The notes below the pieces were generated by a model. That model worked only from the letters and a program-made list of their open reading frames with translations, made no database searches and was not told the origin of the DNA. From positions 51,569-115,568 of the forward strand of contig CAMIVY010000006.1 in assembly GCA_946402275.1 (NCBI GenBank): a DNA stretch of 64,000 bases, given 5' to 3'. The number at the start of each line of letters is the position of its first letter. The stretch's first letter is position 1. Both the position numbers and the translations under genes were made by a program. Below, piece after piece: positions 48,977-58,333 of this stretch. The stretch is from an uncultured Prevotella sp. GTDB taxonomy: Bacteria > Bacteroidota > Bacteroidia > Bacteroidales > Bacteroidaceae.

Positions 48977-50551
48977 CTACTCCCACTCGATGGTTGCGGG
49001 TGGCTTTGACGAGATGTCGTAGCAGACGCGGTTGACACCACGCACCTTGTTGATAATCTCGTTGGAGACCTTTGCCATGAAGTCGTAGGGCAGATGGGCC
49101 CAATCAGCGGTCATAGCATCGGTGGAGGTGACGGCACGCAGGGCAACGGGATGCTCGTAGGTGCGCTCATCGCCCATGACACCGACGGAGCGGACGGTGG
49201 AGAGGAGGATAGCACCTGCCTGCCATACCTTATTATATAATGTCTCGCCATCGGTATCGACATACTCGCGGAGTCCACGGATATAGATATCATCGGCATC
49301 CTGCAGAATGCGCACCTTCTCGGGAGTGATATCGCCAAGGATACGGACTGCCAAGCCGGGACCGGGGAAGGGATGACGGGTGATGAGATGCTCGGGCATG
49401 CCCATCTGACGACCTACACGGCGCACCTCGTCCTTGAAGAGCCACTTCAGGGGTTCACACAACTGGAGGTGCATCTCCTCAGGGAGTCCTCCTACGTTAT
49501 GATGACTCTTGATGACCTTACCGGTGATGTTCAACGACTCGATGCGGTCGGGATAAATGGTACCTTGTGCCAACCAACGGGCATCGGTAATCTTACGTGC
49601 CTCAGCATTAAAGACTTCTACGAAATCGCGTCCGATAATCTTACGCTTCTGCTCTGGGTCGGTGACGCCGGCGAGGTCGGAGAAGAACTTCTCAGAAGCA
49701 TCGACGCCAATGACATTCAGACCGAGCACCTTGTAGTCGTCCATCACCTGTTGGAACTCGTTCTTACGCAGCATGCCGTGATCGACGAAGATACAGGTGA
49801 GGTTCTTACCGATGGCTTTGTTCAGCAACACGGCAGCAACGCTGGAATCGACACCTCCGGAGAGTCCGAGAATGACGCGGTCGGTACCCAACTGGGCCTT
49901 CAGCTCAGCCACCGTAGTATCGACAAAGGAAGCGGCACTCCAGTCTTGATTGGAACCACAGATATCGACAACGAAGTTCTTCAGCAACTGTTTGCCCTGC
50001 AAGGTGTGATAGACCTCAGGATGGAACTGAACGGCCCAAACAGATTTACAATTTGACGATTTACTATTTGACAATTTCTCTGCAGGGCACCAGAAAGCGG
50101 CATTTCTGACGTCCTTCGTACTGCCAATAATCTGGAAACCGTCGGGAATGGCAGTGATGGTGTCGCCATGTGACATCCAAACCTGTGAGTTTGGCTCGAA
50201 GCCTTTGAACAGGGGATTGGTGACATCTACCGTCTGCAGATTGGCACGTCCGTACTCGCGGGAGTCGGCCTTTTCCACCTTACCACCGAGGGTATGCGAG
50301 ATGAACTGTGCTCCGTAGCAGATGCCCAGCACGGGGAGACGTCCGATGAACTGGCTCAAGTCAACCTTGAAAGCCTCGGGGTCGTGGACGCTGTAAGGCG
50401 ATCCGCTGAGGATGACACCAATCACATCGGGGTCGTCCTTCGGGAACTTGTTGTAAGGCAAAATCTCGCAAAAGGTGTCGAGCTCACGGACACGGCGGCC
50501 TATAAGCTGCGTGGTCTGCGAACCGAAATCGAGAATGATAATCTTTTGCAT
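48977..50551 (-). CDS. guaA: GMP synthase (glutamine-hydrolysing), with a heptamer-encoded insertion
   Basis: 524 residues, slightly longer than the usual 505-515. The glutamine amidotransferase domain has Cys78 in [10 protein letters not shown] and His177 in VQFHPEVYH. The ATP-pyrophosphatase domain has the P-loop [13 protein letters not shown]. The dimerisation domain ends KPPATIEWE. It converts XMP to GMP. Residues 159-170 ([12 protein letters not shown]), just before [10 protein letters not shown], are extra and are encoded by a 35-bp heptamer tract, close to the amidotransferase active site. It is the last gene of an operon with the MurU-like and AmgK/RapZ-like genes (19-bp gap). Confidence 0.97.
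   Translation of the reverse strand: MQKIIILDFGSQTTQLIGRRVRELDTFCEILPYNKFPKDDPDVIGVILSGSPYSVHDPEAFKVDLSQFIGRLPVLGICYGAQFISHTLGGKVEKADSREYGRANLQTVDVTNPLFKGFEPNSQVWMSHGDTITAIPDGFQIIGSTKDVRNAAFWCPAEKLSNSKSSNCKSVWAVQFHPEVYHTLQGKQLLKNFVVDICGSNQDWSAASFVDTTVAELKAQLGTDRVILGLSGGVDSSVAAVLLNKAIGKNLTCIFVDHGMLRKNEFQQVMDDYKVLGLNVIGVDASEKFFSDLAGVTDPEQKRKIIGRDFVEVFNAEARKITDARWLAQGTIYPDRIESLNITGKVIKSHHNVGGLPEEMHLQLCEPLKWLFKDEVRRVGRQMGMPEHLITRHPFPGPGLAVRILGDITPEKVRILQDADDIYIRGLREYVDTDGETLYNKVWQAGAILLSTVRSVGVMGDERTYEHPVALRAVTSTDAMTADWAHLPYDFMAKVSNEIINKVRGVNRVCYDISSKPPATIEWE
50043..50077 (+). repeat. Five-unit heptamer tract inside guaA
   Basis: Units GATTTAC, AATTTGA, CGATTTA, CTATTTG, ACAATTT, 35 bp, with ATTTGAC/ATTTAC alternating. 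They encode the extra residues 159-170 of GuaA. Confidence 0.75.
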
Positions 50552-50570
50552 ATATTATTGAATTTAAGAA

Positions 50571-51386
50571 TTAGCACTGATGATTACGAATGTAGTGTTC
50601 CGCTTGATCCAGACTATCGAGTTTGCCGACATCGAGAACGTCAAGGTCAGGCTTCACCAGTCCTACGATATGGGAGCGGTGGCAGACGCTGAGGTAGAAG
50701 TCGATGATGGGGAAACGGTCGGGAAAGCGGTCCATAAGGGGGAACAGACGGGGCGAGAAGCTGTGGATGCCTGAGAAGGCGAAGGCATACAGCTTAGAGG
50801 TAAGAGGTGAGAGGTGAGAGGTAAGAGCGGAGGGCAGAGATGTGACATTCAGGTTGTCATCAATCGTAAGCTCAGCCTCACGGAGCCACGGGAAAGGTGA
50901 CTTTACTTCTCCCGTCTCACGGTTCATCCATCCCATGAGTCGCATGGCATTGTCGAAGAGCAGGTAGCGCTTGGTCTGACGACGGCTTACCAGCAACACG
51001 GCATCCTCGTCAGTCTCATGCTGACGGGCGAACCATGCATAATCGACATTATCCAGTATATCCACGTTATGCAGGAGGATGGGCTGTTGGTCATCGAAGA
51101 GGTCTTGAGCCTTCTTCAGTCCCCCACCCGTTTCTAACAGCTCTGCTGTCTCATCACTGAAGTGCACCAATGGGGCATAGTCCTGTTCGCCTACATAGTC
51201 TATAATCTGTTGGGCAAAATGGTGAACGTTGATGACAAAACGGTCGTAGCCCTGCCGTTGTAACTTGCGGATGTTCCATTCCAACAGGGGCTTGCCACCC
51301 ACCGGAACGAGTGCCTTGGGCATGGTGTCCGTCAAGGGTTTCAGTCGTGTTCCGAGGCCTGCAGCCAGTATCATTGCTTGTTTCAT
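50571..51386 (-). CDS. Nucleotidyltransferase, MurNAc-1-P uridylyltransferase (MurU)-like
   Basis: 271 residues. The N-terminal MILAAGLGTRLKPLTDTMPKALVPVGGKPLLEW is the sugar-nucleotide transferase signature, with the metal-site HNVDILDNVD. It is coupled by a 4-bp overlap to a kinase of the AmgK type, so the pair resembles the AmgK-MurU route that recycles MurNAc to UDP-MurNAc. The assignment to MurNAc rests on this pairing. Residues about 186-197 (SALTSHLSPLTSK) are encoded by a heptamer tract and are probably an insertion. Confidence 0.82.
   Translation of the reverse strand: MKQAMILAAGLGTRLKPLTDTMPKALVPVGGKPLLEWNIRKLQRQGYDRFVINVHHFAQQIIDYVGEQDYAPLVHFSDETAELLETGGGLKKAQDLFDDQQPILLHNVDILDNVDYAWFARQHETDEDAVLLVSRRQTKRYLLFDNAMRLMGWMNRETGEVKSPFPWLREAELTIDDNLNVTSLPSALTSHLSPLTSKLYAFAFSGIHSFSPRLFPLMDRFPDRFPIIDFYLSVCHRSHIVGLVKPDLDVLDVGKLDSLDQAEHYIRNHQC
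50797..50831 (+). repeat. Five-unit heptamer tract inside the MurU-like gene
   Basis: Units GAGGTAA, GAGGTGA, GAGGTGA, GAGGTAA, GAGCGGA, exactly 35 bp, giving the sequence LTSHLSPLTS in the protein. Confidence 0.88.
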
Positions 51387-52918
51387 TTCGCTTCCAATAT
51401 TTGCGTGATGCCCTGCTCACGATGGCAGATGCGCACTTCGATGCCGAACTTATCGTGAATATGCTCAGCAAGATGCTGGGCGGAATAGACGGAGCGATGC
51501 TGTCCGCCCGTACAACCGAAGCAGAACATCAGCGAGGTAAAGCCACGCTGGATATATCGGCGCACATGGTTGTCTGCCAACTTATAGACGGAGTCGAGGA
51601 AGGTAAGTATCTCACCATCGTCCTCCAAGAAACGGATAACAGACTCATCAAGTCCCGTTACCTTCTTATAAGGCTCGTAACGTCCGGGGTTGTGTGTAGA
51701 ACGGCAGTCGAACACATAGCCACCACCATTGCCGCTCTCGTCCTCGGGAATACCCTTGGTATAGGAGAAGCTATAGACACGAACCACCAATGGGCCTTGT
51801 GCATCGTATTTCGAGAAGGTGGCTGGACCATCCTGCGGGTGAGGCTTATAGGGGTTCAGGTCGGTGGTTTTCAGACCATCAGCACGCACGGCAGCAGTCT
51901 CTATTTGCTGGAACTGGGGCATCCGTGTCAACCTGTCAAGCACATCGGTCAGGAAGGGATAGGGGAAGTTACGCTCGTCCAACAGTTCCCTGAGGTTGCG
52001 AATAGCAGGAGGGATAGACTCTATGAAATGCTGCTTACGCTCGAAATAGCCACGGAAGCCATAGGCTCCCAAGACCTGCAACAAGCGGAAGAGCACGAAG
52101 AGACCCAGACGATCTACAAAATGGTGAGGTTGTGGCACCTCGGTATATTGCTTCAGGGCATGGTAGTATTCATACACCAGTTCCCTGCGTACCTTATGGG
52201 GATATTTGGCAGAGGCCTGCCACAGGAATGAAGCGAGGTCGTAATAGTACGGCCCACGGCGTCCACCCTGGAAGTCGATGAAGAAAGGACGTCCGTTGCT
52301 GTCGAGCATTACGTTGCGAGCCTGAAAGTCACGATACAGGAATCCCTGCGTGTCTTTCTCGGATGCCAGATCCTTGGCCAACAGGCGGAAGTCGGCCTCG
52401 AGTTTCATCTCGTGGAAGTCCAGCTCAGTAGCCTTTAGGAAACAATATTTGAAGTAGTTAAGGTCGAAGAGCACCGAATCGGTATTGAACTCCGGTTGGG
52501 GATAGCAGTTGGAAAAGTCCAGCCCGTCGGCACCATTCAACTGAATGTTAGGCAGTTCACGGATGGTACGCCTCAACAGCTCCACTTCCTTTACGGTATA
52601 ACGTCCACCAGCCTCACGACCTCCACGGATGGCATCAAACAGCGAGATGCTACCTAGGTCGGTTTGGATATAACGCACCTCATCGTCACTCACTGCCAGC
52701 ACCTCTGGCACGGGCAATTGCTTGTTGGTAAAGTGGCGACAGAGGTAGATGAAGGCATGGTTCTCATCGCGACTGGTACCCACACAGCCTACCACGCTAA
52801 CACCCTGACTGTCGGTCATACGGTAATATTCACGATTGCTGCCAGCACCTGCCAGACGAGTCACTTCCTGGGGTTCTACCCCACTCCACTGCCTATAGAG
52901 TTCTACTAACTTTTGCAT
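51383..52918 (-). CDS. Fusion of APH-type sugar kinase (AmgK-like) and RapZ C-terminal domain
   Basis: 511 residues from the ATG at 52918. The longer frame from 52930 lies in the -7 box. Residues about 1-330 are an aminoglycoside-phosphotransferase fold with catalytic FLYRDFQARNVML and metal-site FFIDFQGGRRGPYYYDLASFLW. Residues about 375-511 match the C-terminal domain of RapZ/YvcJ (VRVYSFSYTKGIP, GGYVFDCRSTHNPG, FTSLMFCFGCTGGQHRSVYSAQHLA), but the N-terminal P-loop of RapZ is absent. In E. coli RapZ senses GlcN6P through this C-terminal domain. Here it may tie amino-sugar sensing to MurNAc/GlcNAc phosphorylation. Followed by the MurU-like gene (4-bp overlap). Confidence 0.85.
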   Translation of the reverse strand: MQKLVELYRQWSGVEPQEVTRLAGAGSNREYYRMTDSQGVSVVGCVGTSRDENHAFIYLCRHFTNKQLPVPEVLAVSDDEVRYIQTDLGSISLFDAIRGGREAGGRYTVKEVELLRRTIRELPNIQLNGADGLDFSNCYPQPEFNTDSVLFDLNYFKYCFLKATELDFHEMKLEADFRLLAKDLASEKDTQGFLYRDFQARNVMLDSNGRPFFIDFQGGRRGPYYYDLASFLWQASAKYPHKVRRELVYEYYHALKQYTEVPQPHHFVDRLGLFVLFRLLQVLGAYGFRGYFERKQHFIESIPPAIRNLRELLDERNFPYPFLTDVLDRLTRMPQFQQIETAAVRADGLKTTDLNPYKPHPQDGPATFSKYDAQGPLVVRVYSFSYTKGIPEDESGNGGGYVFDCRSTHNPGRYEPYKKVTGLDESVIRFLEDDGEILTFLDSVYKLADNHVRRYIQRGFTSLMFCFGCTGGQHRSVYSAQHLAEHIHDKFGIEVRICHREQGITQILEAK

Positions 52919-52927
52919 AATCGAGTA

Positions 52928-52935
52928 CAAAGGTA
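52928..52935 (-). promoter_or_regulatory. -7 box of the AmgK/RapZ-guaA operon
   Basis: TACCTTTG on the minus strand, 9 nt before the ATG at 52918. No clear -33; the region upstream is a heptamer tract. Confidence 0.5.
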
Positions 52936-52947
52936 CGACATAATTTT

Positions 52948-52996
52948 GAATTATGCATTATGAATTATGAATTATTAATTATGCATTATGAATTAT
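52948..52996 (+). repeat. Seven-unit heptamer tract between two genes
   Basis: Units GAATTAT, GCATTAT, GAATTAT, GAATTAT, TAATTAT, GCATTAT, GAATTAT. The last unit contains the stop codon of the gene at 52993-55842. Confidence 0.92.
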
Positions 52997-55842
52997 TCCA
53001 ACGTAACCCCCATTAATCCAATAACAATGTCATTAGACAGCGTCCTGACCGTCAGTGCCTTCAAATGCTTCCGATTGTCAAGGGGCAGACAGAGCAAGAG
53101 TCCGGCCCCTCCTGGAATCTCACGGCCATACACCCCTTTAATACCTAACGCATCACCCAGATCACGGCTCACCACTCCTGTGCCGAACGATACACGGTAT
53201 GGTCTGGGCTCCGCCACCTTAAAGGCCATGCCATCCACATAGAAGTCCTGTTCGATGGGGCACCATGTGTCGGGGTTCACCAATCGCAACGTGTCCGTTG
53301 AACCGTCGCGATATTGCGCTACCACGAGTCCATTGTCTATATGACACTGCATGTGGTTGGTGGAACCTGCCATCAGAAGCCACGCCTTCGAAGCCTGTCC
53401 ACGCAAAGGAATGGTAATGCTGTCAGGATAATTGTCCCACAGCGAGGTAAAGACGATGTTACGGCCTTTCTTGGGAGTGCAGAAGGGAATGCCTGCTACC
53501 GTAAACGTGCCATTCTGAATCATGGAGCGAAACACGCTGTCGTTGATGTCGGGTTTGTAGTGCGGATGACACCACTCGCCAATGCCCTGCAGGGGGATTT
53601 GCAAGGTAGTATAAGGCGGACGGGGTGTGCGATACTCTTGCTTAAAAATATCATTGACACATGCATTGAAGTATCGGTCCATCGGCTGGGGCTTATACAT
53701 TTCCTTCACCTCTATCACCTGGTGCGCCTCCTTTGTACCCACGATGTCGCGGTATCCACCCTCTCCCAAATTCAGTCTCAGCACCATCTGCAAAGGGGTC
53801 TTGAAACGTTGATTGATCACAAAGCGCAGGGTGCCATTCTTTCGCGTGAACTGATAGTCCAGATAGGGCGTATGAATGCTACAGCTGTCCCAGTCCTGTG
53901 GAAAGCCAGGACGGAGAATGCATTGTCCGTAGAGCGCTTGCGGAATGATACCAAAGAGTCCCTGCAACAAGGTTCTCGACGAGATACCGATGCAATCACC
54001 AAAGTCCCGGTAACACTCTCCACGCGCCGCATCGTAATGACTCACCTGTCCGAAGTTGGCAGGCGACTGACCATAGTACATCTGGTCTATCACATTCGCC
54101 TTCATTAGTCGGAAACCCTCCTCATTGCGCCCTGCCTCGAAATAAGCCAGTGCGGTATGCATCACCTCCGCTGCTGCCACGTTGTTGATGCTCCAGGAAT
54201 AAGGCAGCCAGTTGCTAGTAGCGATTGTTGAAAGTTGATTGTTCAAAGGTATATGGGGTATTTCACGGTCGATGTATTGTGTAGCGCGATACGCTTGTTC
54301 TGGTGTACAGACCCCACAGTCTATCGGCGTATAGATGCTCCACACAGCAGCACTCTCATGCACCCGCTGCTCACCCATCAGGTCTTGGAATTCGGCCCAG
54401 TGTCCTTTTTCCTCCAACCACAGACGTTGATTCATGGCCTTTAAGATTGCCTCCGCCTCCTGTTCGTAGGGTGTCGCATCTTCCCCTATTAGGTGGGCTA
54501 TACGTGCTGCCAACTTATTGCCTCGGTAGTTATAGGCAGAAGAATGCGTAACGGCACCACCACTATAATATAAGGCATCACTCGCCCAAATGCAGCAATA
54601 GGCATCGTACAGATGGTCACCATCAGGGTCGAAGTTACGTTTCTCCCAAGCCAAATGGCGTTGTAACACAGGCCACATCTTACGCATGTATGCAGGGTCG
54701 GCATCATACTGGAAATGCCACAGGAGCTCATCGACATAGTTTAAGTTCATATCATAATGGTGCATCTGGTCGTTGCGGTTCGGGTTCCTGCAGATGTAAC
54801 CATTGGAATACATCTGCGTGTGCCATCTCTTCTCTGAACGAGCCATCTGCTGCTTAGGATCCTGCGTGGGATGAGGAAGGTCGGGTGTCACATCCGTCAC
54901 CTGACTATTGGCATAGGCATTGAAATGTGACAAGGCACGGTCTGGCCATCCCAGCACATCACCCAGATAACCGGCACGCCATCCGGCTAGGGGCATGCGC
55001 CATCCCACACAGCCATGCAACCATGTCGTACCGTCCCAATCACCATCGGCAGCCAGCACGAGGGCACCACCCAGCGTGTTGATATAGGGGTCGGGGGTGT
55101 TAAACTGAATGCGACGGCTCATCATCTCGAAATGACGGGCAGCCTTTTCGAAAAGCTGAGATGCCTCGTGAGCACTTATCTCCACCACTTCGTTCACCTT
55201 CATCACCACATAAGCCTCATGCCGCGTGGCATCCGAATAGGTAGCACCGCTGACCTTCAAGCCTTTTTCCTCTGCATCGGGTTCAAAAACACCGGGCTTG
55301 TCGGCACCGATGTCACCATTGCGCTGCAACTTGGGTTGTGCTATCTCACACACCTTCACCTGGACGTCCATATCTTGTGTGAAGCCTTTACCTTGGAAAT
55401 GCCATACGGCACCCTCCTCGTCAGGCAACGCCACCACCTTAACATATAAGGTAGCTTCACCCCACTGCTTATCGCGAAGCTCATAGCTCCTTATGCCACT
55501 CTCATAGATGGACTTGCAATAGGTGGTAGCATCCAAAGCCACACCGCCCACCGTCATACGGATGTTCCTATGGTGGTTCTTCTTAGCCACAGCAAACACT
55601 GGTCTGTCACTCGTTTCCAGACGCCAGTCGCTAGGCGAGCCATACAACGCCCGCGTAAACCGGTTCGTTCCGTTCACCGTCACAAAGGCCCTTCCCTCAG
55701 GCCAGTACTGTTGACTGCGTGGAGCACCCGGAGCGGTGGAGTTATACGACATAGACTCAATGTAGTCGCCTATCCTCTTGGGCTGTGCACAGACGGCAGT
55801 AGCCATCATGCCAAGCATTAATGTAGTGATTAGTTTCTTCAT
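52993..55842 (-). CDS. Secreted protein with (alpha/alpha)6-barrel, putative glycoside hydrolase (DUF4450-like)
   Basis: 949 residues with a signal peptide (MKKLITTLMLGMMATAVCAQ). Residues about 20-240 form a beta-sandwich (VTVNGTNRFTRALYGSPSDWRLETSDRPVFAV). Residues about 250-640 form a helical toroid (LGGALVLAADGDWDGTTWLHGCVGWRMPLAGWRAGYLGDVLGW, NYVDELLWHFQYDADPAYMRKMWPVLQRHLAWEKRNFDPDGDHLYDAYCCIW, ESAAVWSIYTPID), as in GH78/GH95-like enzymes. C-terminal beta domains follow. The architecture suggests a glycosidase for plant or host side chains. The DUF4450 label is from memory. The start codon is 8 nt after a -7 box. Confidence 0.6.
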   Translation of the reverse strand: MKKLITTLMLGMMATAVCAQPKRIGDYIESMSYNSTAPGAPRSQQYWPEGRAFVTVNGTNRFTRALYGSPSDWRLETSDRPVFAVAKKNHHRNIRMTVGGVALDATTYCKSIYESGIRSYELRDKQWGEATLYVKVVALPDEEGAVWHFQGKGFTQDMDVQVKVCEIAQPKLQRNGDIGADKPGVFEPDAEEKGLKVSGATYSDATRHEAYVVMKVNEVVEISAHEASQLFEKAARHFEMMSRRIQFNTPDPYINTLGGALVLAADGDWDGTTWLHGCVGWRMPLAGWRAGYLGDVLGWPDRALSHFNAYANSQVTDVTPDLPHPTQDPKQQMARSEKRWHTQMYSNGYICRNPNRNDQMHHYDMNLNYVDELLWHFQYDADPAYMRKMWPVLQRHLAWEKRNFDPDGDHLYDAYCCIWASDALYYSGGAVTHSSAYNYRGNKLAARIAHLIGEDATPYEQEAEAILKAMNQRLWLEEKGHWAEFQDLMGEQRVHESAAVWSIYTPIDCGVCTPEQAYRATQYIDREIPHIPLNNQLSTIATSNWLPYSWSINNVAAAEVMHTALAYFEAGRNEEGFRLMKANVIDQMYYGQSPANFGQVSHYDAARGECYRDFGDCIGISSRTLLQGLFGIIPQALYGQCILRPGFPQDWDSCSIHTPYLDYQFTRKNGTLRFVINQRFKTPLQMVLRLNLGEGGYRDIVGTKEAHQVIEVKEMYKPQPMDRYFNACVNDIFKQEYRTPRPPYTTLQIPLQGIGEWCHPHYKPDINDSVFRSMIQNGTFTVAGIPFCTPKKGRNIVFTSLWDNYPDSITIPLRGQASKAWLLMAGSTNHMQCHIDNGLVVAQYRDGSTDTLRLVNPDTWCPIEQDFYVDGMAFKVAEPRPYRVSFGTGVVSRDLGDALGIKGVYGREIPGGAGLLLCLPLDNRKHLKALTVRTLSNDIVIGLMGVTLE

Positions 55843-55850
55843 ATCGCTTG

Positions 55851-55858
55851 CAAAGATA
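55851..55858 (-). promoter_or_regulatory. -7 box of the alpha/alpha-barrel protein gene
   Basis: TATCTTTG, 8 nt before the ATG at 55842 and immediately after the U-tract of the terminator at 55859-55890. Confidence 0.55.
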
Positions 55859-55890
55859 CAAAAAAAAACCGACTGTCATCACGACAATCG
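55859..55890 (-). terminator. Intrinsic terminator downstream of groEL
   Basis: Stem CGATTGTC (55890-55883) with GACAGTCG (55877-55870), one G-T pair, 5-nt loop, then T9. It lies about 265 bp after the groEL stop. Confidence 0.75.
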
Positions 55891-56153
55891 ATTTTAAAAA
55901 CAAACTACTTAAAAACTAATCTACTAAAACAAATCAAAAAAATATCTATTTTCTTATGAAGTCTAATACTATATTATCGAAACCCTCCTTGTTTCTGTGT
56001 GCAAAGGTAGAAACTTTTCGGTTAGCTTACAAGTATTTATATGCGAAATTGATACCGTTTTTGACATAAATCAATACGAGTGTTTGATATTTTTACCAAA
56101 CACCCGTATTTGAAAAGTTTAGCTTACAAATTGATACTATTTCAACCTGTCTT
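55891..56153. other. groEL 3' region without a gene
   Basis: An AT-rich 3' flank between the groEL stop and its probable terminator. It includes a possible plus-strand box-like word at about 56003 (GCAAAGGTAG reads as TACCTTTGC on the minus strand), so a further minus promoter may exist. No ORF or structured RNA is evident. Confidence 0.35.
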
Positions 56154-57821
<1,668 letters not shown>

Positions 57822-57825
<4 letters not shown>

Positions 57826-58094
57826 TTCTCGATAACTGCCAGCACGTCGCTCTGGCGCATCATCAGATACTTCTCTCCCTCGAACTCGAGTTCTGTTCCA
57901 CTGTACTTGCCATACAGCACTTCGTCGCCTGCCTTGAGGACCATTTCCTCGTCCTTGGTTCCCTGACCAACAGCCTTGATGGTGCCGTGAAGGGGTTTCT
58001 CTTTGGCAGTATCAGGAATGATGATACCACCGATCTTTTCTTCTGCGGGGGCTGGCAATACCAGCACGCGGTCGCCTAATGGTTTGATGTTCAT
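57822..58094 (-). CDS. groS: Co-chaperonin GroES
   Basis: 90 residues. [33 protein letters not shown] contains the mobile loop with its IxI-type contact (GGIIIPDTA), and the roof and beta-barrel sequence [34 protein letters not shown] is complete. It caps GroEL. It is the first gene of groES-groEL. A sigma-54-like element and palindromes lie upstream (58125-58188). Confidence 0.97.
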
Positions 58095-58124
58095 AATACT
58101 TAATTTTTTAATGTTTGAATTAAA

Positions 58125-58188
58125 CTTTCTGCCACTTAGGTAGCGAAAACCGTGCCAGACAGTCAGTGGCTGACAGTTTGGCAGAAAG
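58125..58188 (-). promoter_or_regulatory. groES control region: sigma-54-like promoter within a long inverted repeat
   Basis: On the minus strand CTGGCACG-GTTT-TCGCT (58157-58141) matches the sigma-54 -24/-12 consensus with one change (TCGC for TTGC) and correct GG-to-GC spacing of 12. It lies inside a 10-bp inverted repeat CTTTCTGCCA (58125-58134) / TGGCAGAAAG (58179-58188). A second palindrome GTCAG-TGG-CTGAC is at 58162-58174. No CIRCE element was seen. Confidence 0.45.
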
Positions 58189-58264
58189 ATTTGAACATTA
58201 AAAATCCGGAAGGGAAGGAAATGCTAAAAAATGTATAAAAATAGGTAGTATAAAGAAAAATGAT

Positions 58265-58272
58265 TAACTTTG
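58265..58272 (+). promoter_or_regulatory. -7 box of the sppA operon
   Basis: TAACTTTG, about 60 bp before the sppA start. No clear -33. Confidence 0.5.
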
Positions 58273-58333
58273 CAATGGAATATAACGGCATGTGCCAAGA
58301 ACACGAAACTTGAATAACTAAAATTACAAGAAG

